Assembly: GCA_008638375.1 (NCBI GenBank) | Contig: CM018036.1 | Coordinates: 2,268,001-2,332,000, forward strand | Origin: Nyssa sinensis | Taxonomy: Eukaryota > Streptophyta > Magnoliopsida > Cornales > Nyssaceae | Direction of reading: 5' to 3' | DNA: 64,000 nt | Part shown: in pieces, positions 1 through 12,053 of the stretch | Numbering within the stretch: the first letter of the stretch is position 1 | How the letters are laid out: every line of letters begins with the position of its first letter | Notes under the pieces: generated by a model | Databases searched by the model: none | What the model was told of the DNA's origin: nothing | The model's input: the letters and a program-made list of their open reading frames with translations, nothing else | Made by a program: the position numbers and the translations under genes

Positions 1-1336
1 TTATAGCTGTGTATAGTACCACTAATAGTCCATTGAAGTGGCAATATGGTGGTATTCATATATCTCATTTATCTTTTTTGATTCTTTCCTTTTCAGGTGA
101 TGTATTCTTTTAAGACTTCCTTTGTGTGAGAAAGTTTTGATGTAATGATGGATCTTACTGTCTTTGTTTGTTTTCAAATCAAGTAAGCTATTTCAATAGT
201 GTATATGAATAGGAAGCACTTCTTTATTTTTCATTGCATTGTTCTAACCTTTTAATGTTTTTTTTTAATTGATTACTTCTGCTGCAACCTTAAATTCCAC
301 AATATGTTGAGAACATAAATTCTTGTGCAATAAAATTTGAAACAAATAAAATAAAATCTATCTTGTGGCCTGAAGTGCTTGCTGTACATTTTTCTTTGAG
401 CCTTCACAAGTAAACTTGTCACAATGGAGATGATGTTTAAAACTGTTGAGGATTTATTTATAAATGAAGGAAATAAAGAAAACCCTACAATTATGCATTT
501 AAGCTGTAGACGTGTGTTGACAAAAACAGTCTCTTTGGCTTGTGGGAGTAAGGCGGGAGCCTGGGTTAGCCCTTTTTTATGTGCATATCTAATCAACTTT
601 GTTGCACCAACAGACATGATATCGTCTCTGTCATATTGATGCGAAGTTTGAGTTATCGCGAAGCAAAATTAACAGTGGCGGCATGGTTTCTTTTTCTGTT
701 TTTCTAAATCCTGTTTTTGACAACTGATATAGTGACTTAAGATTTAAAGGCTCCACTAGCTTGAAAATTTTCCACTTCTGAGTCTTTTAAATCATGTGGT
801 CATGCATACGAGTTAAAAGATATTGAGAATCAGACCTATGAGTTAAAAGATAAACGAGTGGTACAAGTATCAACTTTCAAGCAAAAAACATTAATTCAAG
901 TTTTCCTCCTCACAATATTGTATTAAAAAAAATGGTCATGCATACGTTATTAAATCGGTAACAATTCACATTTTTGTAAACGATAATGATAATAACAATA
1001 ATAATTTCAACTACAACAGAAAAAAATTTGACCAAATGGTAACGATAAAGGGAGTTACGGGTGATCATGGCCCCTCAAAATTTTAAAAATTTTATATTTT
1101 ATTCCTAATTTTTATAATAAAAATAATAATTAATGGTCTAGCTAGCCGGGTCAAAACATGGAAATCATTTTGCTCCAAAGACAAAACTAGTGCAAAAAAT
1201 AAAATCAGCAATAGAGTACATTTAAGTGGTATCCATATTAACGTCAAATACACTACTCTCTTTAGCATTGTATAGAAGCAGCAGGCTTTTCATACAAGCC
1301 GGAACCAGTGAACTAGAAGAGAGAGTTGCACATTTT
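1..1336. other. Non-coding flank downstream of the oxygenase gene
   Basis: I see no convincing gene here. The open frames on both strands between 270 and 640 overlap each other and lack recognisable domains or splice structure. A short stretch near 550-580 (GGCGGGAGCCTGGGTTAGCC followed by a T run) resembles the 3' part of a plant SINE, but no A/B boxes could be paired with it. The remainder to 1336 is AT-rich and would include the 3' UTR of the minus-strand gene that ends at 1337. Confidence 0.5.
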
Positions 1337-4134
1337 TCACTTGCATAGTGAAGCTAATATGCGGCGAGGAGGGTTGAATGGTCGTCGGGAGTGAAGAACG
1401 GCCAAATTATCAATCAGAAAAATGTCACCTTTCTGCCAAGGAATGGCTACGCTTTCCTCATCTTGGATTTTCAGACAGTCGTGGATGATGAGCGCCGGCA
1501 AGGGTTTGCCATCCCCAAAAGTGACTGCCTTTACAGGATCATTTCGTGCATCTTCCCAGCCTGTATAAGCAGCCACCATGCTATTGAACCAAATCTTGCG
1601 CTGCCTTGTCTTGTCCAGTTTGATTGCTGGGATTGGACCCATTATTGTTTTTACTGCATCCCCTGTCCACTCCAATTTCATGCCTAGCTTAGCAGCCCTG
1701 CCAGATTATTGATGAACTATAAGTCAAAGTTTCACAGTAACATAAAAAAAACATTTAGCATTGTTTTGCTTTATTTCTTGAAAGACACCAACAATGTATG
1801 ATTGAACAGATGTATAATTGACAAACTTCATACAAAAATGATAGATATATTTTAGGTAATCAGACTTGGAAAAAACTTCTACAGCAACATTTTTCTGTTC
1901 TTTTTAGCATGACAGGAGGTATGCTACCATGTGAACAAGGATTAAAATTGGAAGACATTAACATCACACCATCTATATATGTAAATGAGAACCTTAATTA
2001 CAATAGTTACCATTGATCTGATACTAGAAAGCTGATCCAGATTAAAGCTAAATGTGTTAATGGTCAAAACATTGTTGGGTTAAATCTATACACATTAACG
2101 TAGAACAAGTGACCGAAGAATTCATGCAACAATGTGAGAGAAATAAGTCCAAATCAAAACTAAATCGATTTGTGAAAATGGTTGAAGCCCGTCACCTCAA
2201 CATATTCATACCCGAAACTCCCATGTTTTGATCCGTGATTGCCAACGGATTCAAAGACATTTTTCCTCAAATTTGATTTTATTCGAATTTTCTTATTTCC
2301 TGAGTTTTGATTTTATCCGAATTTTTTTATTTTTCTAGTTTTATTATAATGAATATAAGAGTTGTGGTTTCCAACTATAATGTAATACATGTTTATTATT
2401 TAATTTTTAATTTAGAGAATTTGATTTCTTTTTTCTTTTGGATATTGACAATGTTCGCATCCCTCGATCACATTTCGCGTTGTGTCGCACATGGTGCTTG
2501 ATTTTTCTTTTCAATTGCAATATATGTTTTTCAAACTGGCCCAGGAATTACCATTGGGCTGCAAATGTGTAGAATGAAATAAGCTCTAACATAAAATAAA
2601 GATAAAACCACAAACCTTTCCTCGGCCACGCTTTTGTCTTTGGTCAAGAATGTCGATTTCCAGCCGCGGCCAATTGGGGATGAAGGATCATCTTCTTCCC
2701 CCAAAACTCGTGTATAGATCAATCCATGCTCTTCCAGTCGTTCAACAAACTCTGGGTACTTCTCTTTCATCTTCTCGTATACAATATGGCTAAGAACTAT
2801 AGGTGTTTCACCTTCACTTCCTGGCTCCACTTCACAAAAGAAAAACAATTTGGATGGGAATTCTGGAACCTGTTACCAAATCACATTCAACCATAATCAC
2901 GTTTAAGACATTGAAACACTCATTATCACAGCTCAACCAAAATTGGGCAAATTAAGGTTCAAAACCAGTTGAGATCTGAACCAATTGATAAAATCAACCC
3001 TCCCACGTGAAATTGAACAGATTTATCCACAAGCAACCTGGTAAGGAAATCAATTCAACCAAGTAAAATTGAACTAATCCAACCACAATTGAGGGGTGGG
3101 AGCCTCAAAAGCTACTAATTGGGATTAACAAAAAATCCCCATCTTAAAATTTCATCAGATTCGATGAAAACAGACAGAAATTGAATAAAACATCGAATAT
3201 ATTATATTTTTTTTAGAAAAAAAAAACAGTTATTGTTACGATTAGGATCAATTGGGTATGAGGATCGAACAGCTAAACATAGCAGTTACATATCACACGG
3301 GAATGGAACAATCTACACCAAGTAAATTTCATCAAAGTATTGAAGACTTAAATTGCTTGTGAAAAAAAAAAAAAGAATTGAAGTTAGAGATTGTAAACAC
3401 CATTAACGATTTTACCTAATCAAATTATTATTTAAAAAAACAAAAAAAAACAGTTCTATGATCCAAAATTCTGAAAATTTAACCAGATTTAAAACGAGGA
3501 CAATAACTTCCAAAGAGTCAAAATTATGATCCGCCACTTAATCAAATTAATTATTAAAAAAAAAAAAAAACCAGCTCTGTGATGCAAAATTCTAGAAATT
3601 TTACAGGATTGAAAACAAGGAGATTAACTTCCAAAGAGACAAAGTTATGATGTAACTTTTAGTAGTACTTTTCAAGAAACTACACATATCAATATTACTC
3701 TATGTGTGTGTATAATTCATGGAGATGCCTGTGAGAGAAAAAAAAAAAAAAGGAAACAAACAAACCTGAGCCATTTCATGATGAAAAGGAATCTTCTGAT
3801 CAGGCGGAGACTCATTAGCCGTGAAAACCCGGCCTACGACGCTAGTCCGAGGGGCGGCGCCACCGACATAAGGCAGTTCATCAAAACCGAAAGCTTCAAC
3901 GACGTCGTTAAAGTCGGAAGCGGTTGTTACAGGGAATCCTCTCAAGAGAATAGCCCCGCTTTTGTGGAGGAGCGACTGGAGCCATGGCTTGTGAGCTTTG
4001 ATTGCTCCTGTGAGAAGAGAGAGGTTCGAAGGTTGTTTGTTAGGGTTCGGAGAAAGGACGGCAGGGAAAAGATGTCCAGCATTGTAGGTTTTCTGAAGAG
4101 GTATTGTAATTTCAGTGAAGAAACTTTCCGGCAT
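1337..4134 (-). CDS. Clavaminate synthase-like Fe(II)/2-oxoglutarate-dependent oxygenase (At3g21360 type), complete, 3 exons
   Basis: Exons on the minus strand are 4134-3766, 2869-2616 and 1697-1337. All junctions are GT-AG and the phases agree (0, then 2), giving 984 nt and 327 residues, close to the roughly 330 of the Arabidopsis homologue. The start is the ATG at 4134, which opens with MPESFF. The protein is a TauD/TfdA-family jelly-roll oxygenase. Visible features are the FHHEMAQ segment with the HxE iron motif (His118, Glu120), the distal iron ligand in AVLHSRRPF (His310), and the PPRR arginines (319/320) expected to hold 2-oxoglutarate. The HxE triad is known for this family. It is probably cytosolic or peroxisomal; I see no signal peptide and the substrate is unknown. 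The gene is divergent from the next one, with 2.75 kb between the two ATGs. No frameshift or missing active-site residue was seen. Confidence 0.93.
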
Positions 4135-4759
4135 GATTCAGAGAAGCTAATCACTCTCTCTAGAATTCTGGTTTTTCGCTCTCCAGATTATTCTGATCAA
4201 GTTCATCAACACATGTATGCGCGTGACGTTTCAAACTTTATCTTTGTAACGACGACGTGTGATGTGACCGTTTGCTCCTGGACAACAAGCGCGTCCCGGT
4301 TCACGGGATTGATGAAACTGGCAGACAAATAGAACAGGATCATCATTTCCTTTATAATAATTTTTTTATATTTAATTTTAAATCATTATAGTTGTTAAAA
4401 ATTATTATCTTTTACTATTAAAAAAATAATTTATTAATTTGTATATATAGTTTTAAGAGGAGTGTAGATAAAATATTGCCTAATTGAAACATACTTTTGG
4501 TAACCTTGTCGTCTTATATTTTTGTTTCCACGTTTTAAAAAAATTGGAGTAAGAAAATACTTTTGATTTTTTTTTCTAAAATTATTTACAAATTTTGATT
4601 AAAAGCCAAAAAAATAATAATAATAATTCTAAAATTTTAAAAATAAAAAGAAATACTAGCTTGTGAATTTATTGAGGTTTGGATATCAGTCTCATTAATT
4701 ATAAAATTCCTAACACGTGTTTATTTTTAAAAAATAATAATAATGTTATTGTATAAAAT

Positions 4760-5345
4760 GATATATCATAAAGAGCAGGCTAATCAGCACGTGACACGTA
4801 TGACCATAATCCAACTCATGCTCGGCCAACACAGTTCTCATTCAGCCAATGACTAAAAGCTCAAGCATCCAGATCAGCACAAAAGGTCAAAAGTGACCAA
4901 ACATATGCCTTCAGAACACATATATCCGGGCAAGGATCTCAGAACTTATCACAAGACCAACACTCCAAACCTCGTCATCGCCTTAGCGAATGCCGAGCAG
5001 GGAATAAGGAAGCAGTCTTCAATAAGGAAATTACCATCTATAGTTATCTTTAAGCAATACTCCACAAGGTAACTGCAATCTCCGATGATCAAATCCCTAT
5101 TTTCATGGCATCGAATCCTAATCAAATTAAGAAGGCCACGGTCTATAAATTAAACCCTAAAGGCACGCTTTGTTTTTCATGCTCATTTTTTGGCTTTCAA
5201 TACAGTCTTTCAATTTCTTTTACTTACTTAAGCATCGGAGAGGCTACCACCGGAGCCAATCCGGTGGACCTCTGATCGTCTTTCTGAGTGTTCTACAGGT
5301 CACGGAGCCCTCACTTATTGCGAGCCGAAAAGTGCAGCATCACAA
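4760..5345 (+). mobile_element. Probable solo LTR or LTR fragment
   Basis: This block is less AT-rich than its surroundings. It carries a TATA-like GTCTATAAATTAAACCCTA at about 5142, followed by CTTACTTAAGCATCGGAGAGG near 5225. That transcription-start/R-region arrangement is common in plant LTR retrotransposons. No second copy, primer site or internal region is adjacent. The ends are approximate and I could not assign a clear target duplication. Confidence 0.45.
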
Positions 5346-6772
5346 AATATGTTTTTATTTTTATAAAAAATAAAAATAAACTTTTTACAAACTAAAAATC
5401 AAAATAAAAAATCTTTATCATTTGCCAATTTAATTTTTTCTTAATCTTTTTATGACATTTTAAACTCTTCATATTTTATATATTTAACTTGTAATAAATA
5501 TATTTAATTATTAATGAAATTTCTTCATTAATTTTCGATATGAAATTCACACACCATAGTTGAAAATTAGTAAAAATTGTATAAGCAAGCAAATTCATTA
5601 AAAATAAAAGAGGAATACAATAGTGGTTAGGGTGGCATGGTAAAATAATATGTAAAAATTTTATGTTCATACATATCAAATTTTAACATGTGTTATATCT
5701 TTAATATTAAAGTATGACTAGTAACATTATTTATGTGACTATGTCATAATCTCGTAAACACAATTATAAACTTTTTTCATATTATCTTAATACTGTATTT
5801 TTTTTTTCTTTTTCAAAATATGAAATAACACATAAACAAGAGCACAAGCCTATTCCAACAGAAGAATTGCAACACGCGTGGAAAAAAAACCAACACAAAA
5901 CAGTTGATGGAAACTGGCAGAGACACAATAAAACTAAGTGTGTTTTATCATGATTTATTGCATTACGAGAATTTAAAGTCATGAAAATTCAAGGTTTTTA
6001 CAAAAAAATAACTCTCAAAAAAGCCTTGCCAAAATAACCTCAATCAAATAAGTAAAATCATGTCGTGAGCAAACTAAATTTTTGATTAAATAATGTAGAA
6101 TAAATGGCATATACTTTGGTGACGTGAAGTGACTCAATATGATTCAAAAAACAGACAATATGTAAGTTTTTCACCATTGTCACAGAGTTCGGAAGAAACA
6201 AATTTGACTCATTTTTTAATATTTTAGGATTTTAATTTTGTTCGGACTAATATTAATATTTATTTATTATACAAAAATAAGGAATCAATAATTTGACTCT
6301 CCTTATTCAAATTATTATAAATAAAATATAATTTGGAGATTAGAGAATTTTCTCTTATTTGTGCAAGCAATCCCTGAATTGACTTACTCAATTCATTTTT
6401 ACGTTTTCATTTAAATCAACACTAGTTCAATTATTTACTTAAATTAATACCAGTTCGACTAATTGTTATTCTGTTATTCATTTATTTATTTTTATAATTG
6501 ATGTCATATTTGACAATGACTCATTATCATGAGAGAGATATAAAAAATCCATAATTATAAATTTTGGATTTAAACACTATTTTAGTGAAATAATTTGAAT
6601 TTTTAAGAAGAATCCAATAATATACCCTGAATACATAAATTTGTCGAATATATCCAATGATATATTCCCGAACCCGTTCCTATTATCGGGAATGTCCTTT
6701 TAAGGTAATTTACTAATTCACCCACTCTATTTTAGAAAATTACTCCATAAATAAAAATAAAAAAATTAATAA

Positions 6773-6871
6773 AACGGGAACGGAACAGCTGCCTAACAAA
6801 GTCCTGCATAGAAATTCAAATACAGAGAGGGAGCCGGAGGCCGTGCTTGTGAGGTGTAGTTACCGTTGGGG
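6773..6871. promoter_or_regulatory. Cluster of AACGG cores, including one MSA-like element
   Basis: The reverse complement at 6860-6870 reads CCCAACGGTAA. It matches 10 of 11 positions of the plant mitosis-specific activator element (YCYAACGGYYA), which is bound by three-repeat MYB factors in G2/M genes. Two more AACGG cores lie at 6773-6777 and 6779-6783. The cluster sits just upstream of the ATG at 6885, which fits a mitotic gene. The motif is short and chance matches are possible. Confidence 0.35.
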
Positions 6872-6884
6872 GAACAAATCGATA

Positions 6885-9800
6885 ATGCCAAAGAACGACT
6901 TCAAAGCGAAATCATCGAGAAAGCCATTGAGGGACGTCTCCAATGGCGTTAACCCCCCCAAATCTGTAAAGAAAAAGGCCACCGAGAAGGAAGATCGGGT
7001 TGGAGATGACGCACAGGATCGCATCCTCCTTGTTCTCTCCGCTCTCATTCATCAGGTAAATCTCAGAGAGACAAAATGAGAGAAAAACAGATATATTTTG
7101 CTGAGAAGTTGTTCAAATGAAACGAAGAACCGTAGTCTTGTCTGAAACGTTTGATAACCCTTTGTTGTGCTGTGACGGATAGAAACCCTAAGGATGTTGT
7201 ATTATTGTAATTAGCTTTTTTGTTCGGATTGTCCTCAGTAACGTCGTAACATAACACATCGTCCTTGCACAGCCTACCTGCGCACTAATACAAGCCCACC
7301 TACGCGGGCCCTCTTTCCTGGACCTGATTTAGAGTCGGGCCTATATTTTAACATAGGTATTAGAGCCAGGTTGAGCTTTGCTGCAGACAGCTGTGTAGGC
7401 CGCTAAGGTCAAGGAGGTGTGTTGGATTATCCTCAGCGACGCAAGGTAATCCCACATTGCCCTTATACAGCCCACCTGCGCACGCACTATATAAGGCCTC
7501 TTTCCCTCTCCTTAACACCTCGGTTTTAAGGAGCTGATTTAGAGTTAGGACTTACATTTCAACACTTTTAGAGCTTGCTTTTAAATGTGATTTTGTTGTA
7601 ATCAAATCTTTGTTATGACTCTTTTGGTATTTCTTGTCTGCTTTATGCCTCATTGCTTAGATTCTTATACTCTAATTATTTATGCTGATTTTCATCATGC
7701 GAATTCAATTTGCACAGACCACATATTTTGTTTTTGAACATTGCTCCTTAGTTATTATGTTTGATTGGTCTTCAACTTCTTGATTTTAGTTATACTAGTA
7801 ACAACTAGAGGGAGAGGCTTTTGATTTGGGGTATATATACCAACAAACAAAAATAAAAATTTGGGGTATGGAATAAAAAAACTGCTATGAATTTTATGTT
7901 TTGTTAATTCCAAAGTAGTCCATGTTTTTTCATATTGTAATCACTTTATCAGCATAACACAAACAGGTTCACAGACAGATTATAACTTTCCTTTTGGATT
8001 GACTTTTGTGCTTTCAGTTTTTCTTTTTTATGCAAATGAAAGAAGAGTGCTTTTTGTTTCAAATGAAGAGGAAGTGCCAGTTCTGCTCAATCATCCATAT
8101 ACTTCTATACTTTCCACAAATACAGATCAGAATTATCTATTGGATGTGGTATGTAAAATCCAAAACATAAAAAGAAAAGGAATTTATTTAATATAACTCT
8201 GAAAGCATTGGGTGCCCCAAAATCTCTCTCTTAACTTGCCTGGTGAAGCTACTGAAGTTCTTGTGTTGTTAGCTAAAACAATTTTTTTTTTTTGTGTCTT
8301 TTTGGAAACATGGGCATAACTAGGACAAGGACACATGTTGGGCTAGCTGGATGCTTCTCTGCTCCAAAGTGAAATCCTCAAGTAGGTAGCTAGCCTCTAT
8401 TGAATCTATAAATGCACATAGGTGATCACTAAGGCCTTGTGTTGTAAAGTTATAGGGATTACCAATATGAAGGCAATGCCCATCATGCCGACCTTCAGAA
8501 CCTGAATGCTACGTAAATTGTACACTTTTGATTCATGTTCTACAATGGGCTAAACTGGTTGGTTATTTCTTACATAGCTAAATATAAAATTTATTTGAGT
8601 GGAATTGGGTCATGTCTAGTATCCTTTCATGACCATGGAATGGTGTTTGTGACTGCCAAGCTGTAAGAAAACCAAGTGGCCTTATTAAAAGTGGGTCAGA
8701 CGTCAGATTATTGCACTTGGCTCTCTGTTCTCCCAGCTCTATATTGGCTGTTCTTGTTCAGATAATTGAAAATTTCCTTAATTTTAATGTCTGGTCTGTG
8801 GGTTGTACATCCGGTGAATGCATTTATACATGTAAAATTTGATTGCTTCAGACTCATTCCCGACTGTGTGGAAGTGCTAAAACTTCTCTGCATCAGCAAA
8901 TAATTCATCTGCTAAATATGCTGCTTTATCGCACCAACAAACATGTAACTGATCATTCATGTGTTCACACACTTTTGCTTTCTCTTGACATTAGTTATTA
9001 ACCAGTGTTGGTAAGAGTTCCTTTTCTTCTTTCTTTATTTCTTTTTTAACCCTCTATCTAAATCCCTGTTTATGGAAAAATTAAGTTGTTCTTAATATTT
9101 TTATTCCAATTTCTGGCTACACCATGTCTGAGTTAATTTATCGAGTTTCAGATTGATGAATTGGTTGCGCAAGCACTCAAACTTAAAGTGACGAGCGAGA
9201 AGGGAAGGAAGGAAATTGATTCTTTTGCACACGTTTTGTCTGAAATGCAAACTTCTTTAAAGGTTGATGCCCTAGTTGATTCTGTTATTATGTCACACTC
9301 GTGTCATTTGCACATCGCATATGTCTATATTCTTTCACAAGTGCAGCCATGGGTTTCCAAATTTCAGAGAGCACATTCCATTGCCTGCAAGGGGTCTGAG
9401 AATCAGTTAGAACAGCCTTTGGCAGATAAGACTGTTCCCGCTCTAAATGACAGTATAAGCAATGTTGTTGACAGCCCAGATCAAAACAATTTGGATTCGC
9501 TGGTCTCTCCATCTCCCCTTGTGTCCTGGCGTGTTGACTGTACTACTGAAAGCAGTAGACAACTATTTTTGCTTACACCTCTGCCTAGACCAAAAGGATT
9601 TTCATCCAGACTTCAGGGATCATATATATCGGTACCTGAAAATATTACATTGAATGGTACTGTAGGGGTAGCATCACTTCTTGCTATTTTTGGGGATATG
9701 AGTGATGATTTGCTTGAAGGTGTGGCGATAAAGCCAACTCCAAGTAAACCTCCTGATTCCGGTATTACCAAAATGGAAAGCACTGTGGAGCATGGGTTTG

Positions 9801-10639
9801 TTTCTCCACCGAAGGTTTGTAAAAGGGAATGCTCCATGCTTGTTATGACTCCATGCCTGAAAATAGTCACCACCCAGGTCTTGTGTATTGCTTGAGCCTA
9901 TTTCTGAGATCTCTCACAAAGACAATAATGGGGTTTGTAAGTCAGCCCCATTTCCTATTGCAGTTGAAAATTTTAGTGGGTCTCAAAATTCTGAATCCTC
10001 CAGCAGTCAAGTTTCTGAGCATCTGGCTTTGAAGTATCCAGAGCTCTTTGGCTTAAAACCAGCTTCTCAATTGGGGAATGGAAGGAAGGTAGTAGGAGAA
10101 TTGCCAGACTGGTTTATGTCACCTCCTAAAAGTTGTGTTTTAATGGAGCCTCCCGATGAGAAATCATTGAACAATGACTGCTGCAAATTGCCAGTTGCCA
10201 AGAACTGTTTGTGCCCTCAATCGGCAAACAACATTGTCTTTAATGAAAGAAAATGATATCCAATGCAGTCATTTTATAACAAAGCAATCTTGTAATCAAG
10301 GTACTATGCTTCTTTTCTATCCAATTTACATGTTGAACTCTATTTGAATTGAGATTGTTCATTATCTATTAATTTTTTTCTACAGAAATTGGTGGTAGTT
10401 CGGTATTAATTGAAACTACTCCCATATGGAAGGAGCCTGAAAGCACTGTTAGAACAAGAAGGCACCCTGGTGAGAACACTTTAAAGAAGGAGCTGTGGAC
10501 AAAGTTTGAAGCAGCATCTACTCAGGGGATTCGTTTTAATGTCTCTGTTCTCCAAGAGACTGCTCAGAAAGGATTTCTTGACAGATTGGATGAAGTTTCT
10601 CGGGAAGAGGCAAGTGGAGTGCCCGAGGGTTTGAGGTGA
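6885..10639 (+). CDS. SPP-motif protein, possibly SKA3/TITAN9-like kinetochore protein; two apparent +1 frameshifts
   Basis: Exons are 6885-7055, 9152-9262, 9347-10300 and 10386-10639. The total is 1490 nt, which becomes a multiple of three (495 residues) only after allowing two single-base insertions. The N-terminus is basic. Exons 1-2 encode a helical, coiled-coil-like segment (about residues 45-110). The middle is low-complexity with three SPPK/SPPR motifs, which fit the CDK consensus. The C-terminal exon encodes a conserved-looking block (KKELWTKFEAAS ... GFLDRLDEVS). Exon 3 starts in one frame, which hits TGA at 9893. The next open frame begins at 9867 (SPPRSC) and stops at 10254. Only a third frame, from about 10201, runs open to the donor at 10300 and joins exon 4 in phase. 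The SKA3/TITAN9 assignment is from memory of domain style and is not secure. Alternatives are sequence error, a decaying allele, or a recent pseudogene. Confidence 0.6.
7220..7564 (+). mobile_element. TRIM retrotransposon (two ~140-bp LTRs, no coding region)
   Basis: Two related LTRs lie at 7221-7353 and 7420-7564. Each begins TGTT, continues GGATT-x-TCCTCAG, shares the GATTTAGAGT block near the 3' end and closes in AACA. The roughly 66-bp internal part opens with TAGGTATTAGAGCCAGG, which matches the primer-binding site for initiator tRNA-Met (TGGTATCAGAGC). It ends with AAGGAGG as a polypurine tract immediately before the second LTR. CTTTT occurs directly before (7215-7219) and after (7565-7569), consistent with a 5-bp target duplication. 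The element lies in intron 1 of the SPP-motif gene in sense orientation. Confidence 0.8.
7565..9151. other. Remainder of intron 1 of the SPP-motif gene
   Basis: No coding exon, RNA gene or recognisable repeat was found here. The open frames at 7999-8196 and 8708-8908 have no domain content and no phase-compatible splice sites that would join exon 1 to exon 2. Confidence 0.6.
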
Positions 10640-12053
10640 TGAACAACACTTCTGGTGTTATCAAAATTCTGAATTGTACAAGGCGGTGTATGTTCAGAAA
10701 TCTTAAGGGATCAGGGAGCGGTTGTTGTATACTTGTCTTTACTACATTGGCAGCATTTTTGGTTGGAAAAATGTTATGTATTCCCGATTTGTATTTTCAT
10801 TTATATCTCTAATATGATGTGGCATTGTGTAATGTTTTTGAGCCCCACATATTATGATTTTCAAAAATATCACACGGTGATATTCATATTAGAAATACAA
10901 ATAGAGATAAAAATTGATTGTTTTTTAACCAGAGCCCCCTTTTGGGTATGCAGGTACTAAGAGTCCCCCCACTACCAACCAGCAGACATTATCTAACTGG
11001 GACTTGCCGGTATCAGCAACGAGAAAAAAACAACCAAATGGACATTCAGATTGGAAATACAAATAGAGATAAAAATTTGGGATATATAACATTAGTCTTT
11101 ATCTAGACCATGGCAGGTCAATATCATAATAAAAAAAGAGCATGCTCTTTCTTCTCCTTTTGCCTTATTATGGTAGTCTTTTTCTTTTTGGTTGCCTCAC
11201 ATTTGCCAAATCAATTACTGTTTTAAGCAGTTATACCATGCCCTGTGACATAGGAAGGGCAGATATTCTATCCAAAAGTGACTAAATTCAATAGAATTTA
11301 TAAAATGATGTGATTGCCATTCTTGGACAATAGATCATATGAGTAATAAGATTGTTTTGCACCACCGAACATTAGCTTGAGTGGTATTTCCACCTCTCAA
11401 AGATGAGATTAAGGGTCCGAGTTTCGAATGGAACAAAGTGGGTGTGTATCTTTCTTATAAAAAAAAAATTACTGTTTTTTTAGCATTAAGAAAAATGTAG
11501 ACCATAAGATCCAAATCATCTAACAGTTTGTATGTCCCACCTTCCAAATTCATCAGTTGGGAGTATTTTTATTCTAGAATTTCATGCATCCATGACAGGA
11601 TTAAGGTCCTATTTAAATGATATATTATTTGCGTAACTGATATGAGTTTGATTTAATTTATTCACTATCGTTGTATAAAAAAAAATATCCAAGAATCTTA
11701 TTAATTAGTTGGTAGATAATTTTTTCTAATTGTTATTTCACAAAATTTCAAGGCAAATGATTTGTCATCTTTTTTGTTTTAAAAAATAGATAGAAAAATA
11801 AAACAACAGTTTTCATACAAAAACTAGAGTTCTAGGGGCACTAGTAGAAACACACAAAACAAAAGAGGGGATCTTTCATAAATTACTGAACACATAGGGG
11901 TTCGGTCGCGTGGAAGCAAAATATAGCTCATGTTACTTTCGCGGCTTCTCTGCTTTTAACCCTGGCATCAAAGACACCGTTCGCTGGAAACTGCAAAACC
12001 CTCGCCGTCGGCAAAGTCCTTAAACCCCAAACTCTCTCACTTTCTGCAGATAA
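10640..12053. other. Intergenic region between the SPP-motif gene and MMS19
   Basis: It contains the 3' UTR of the upstream gene, a spaced direct repeat at about 10889-10915 and 11053-11079 (GAAATACAAATAGAGATAAA in both), a SINE-like unit at 11361-11468, and the MMS19 5' flank. No further gene is visible. Confidence 0.6.
11361..11468 (+). mobile_element. tRNA-derived SINE-like unit
   Basis: TTAGCTTGAGTGGTA resembles a pol III A box. About 40 bases later GGTCCGAGTTTCGAAT resembles a B box. The unit ends in a TTCTTAT plus A run at 11459-11468. This spacing and the A tail are typical of plant SINEs. No clean target duplication was identified. Confidence 0.6.

Larger units (their letters stand above)
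4135..6884. other. Divergent intergenic region between the oxygenase gene and the SPP-motif gene
   Basis: This holds the 5' flank of the minus-strand oxygenase (from 4135) and of the plus-strand gene starting at 6885. Apart from an LTR-like block around 4760-5345, the sequence is AT-rich without a supported gene. Short open frames at 5170-5373 and 5476-5982 have no recognisable protein content. Confidence 0.6.

Noticed and set aside
540..585. SINE-like GGCGGGAGCCTGGGTTAGCC with T run
   Set aside because: No tRNA-like A or B box was found upstream, so the match rests on one short word.
7999..8196. 65-residue open frame in intron 1 of the SPP-motif gene
   Set aside because: No domain, no Met context and no phase-compatible splice sites; the frame is not needed to join exons 1 and 2.
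9814..9866. Reading 9814-9866 as a tiny intron that repairs the first frameshift
   Set aside because: It would be about 53 nt, below the usual plant minimum, would remove residues that look conserved, and would not repair the second frameshift.
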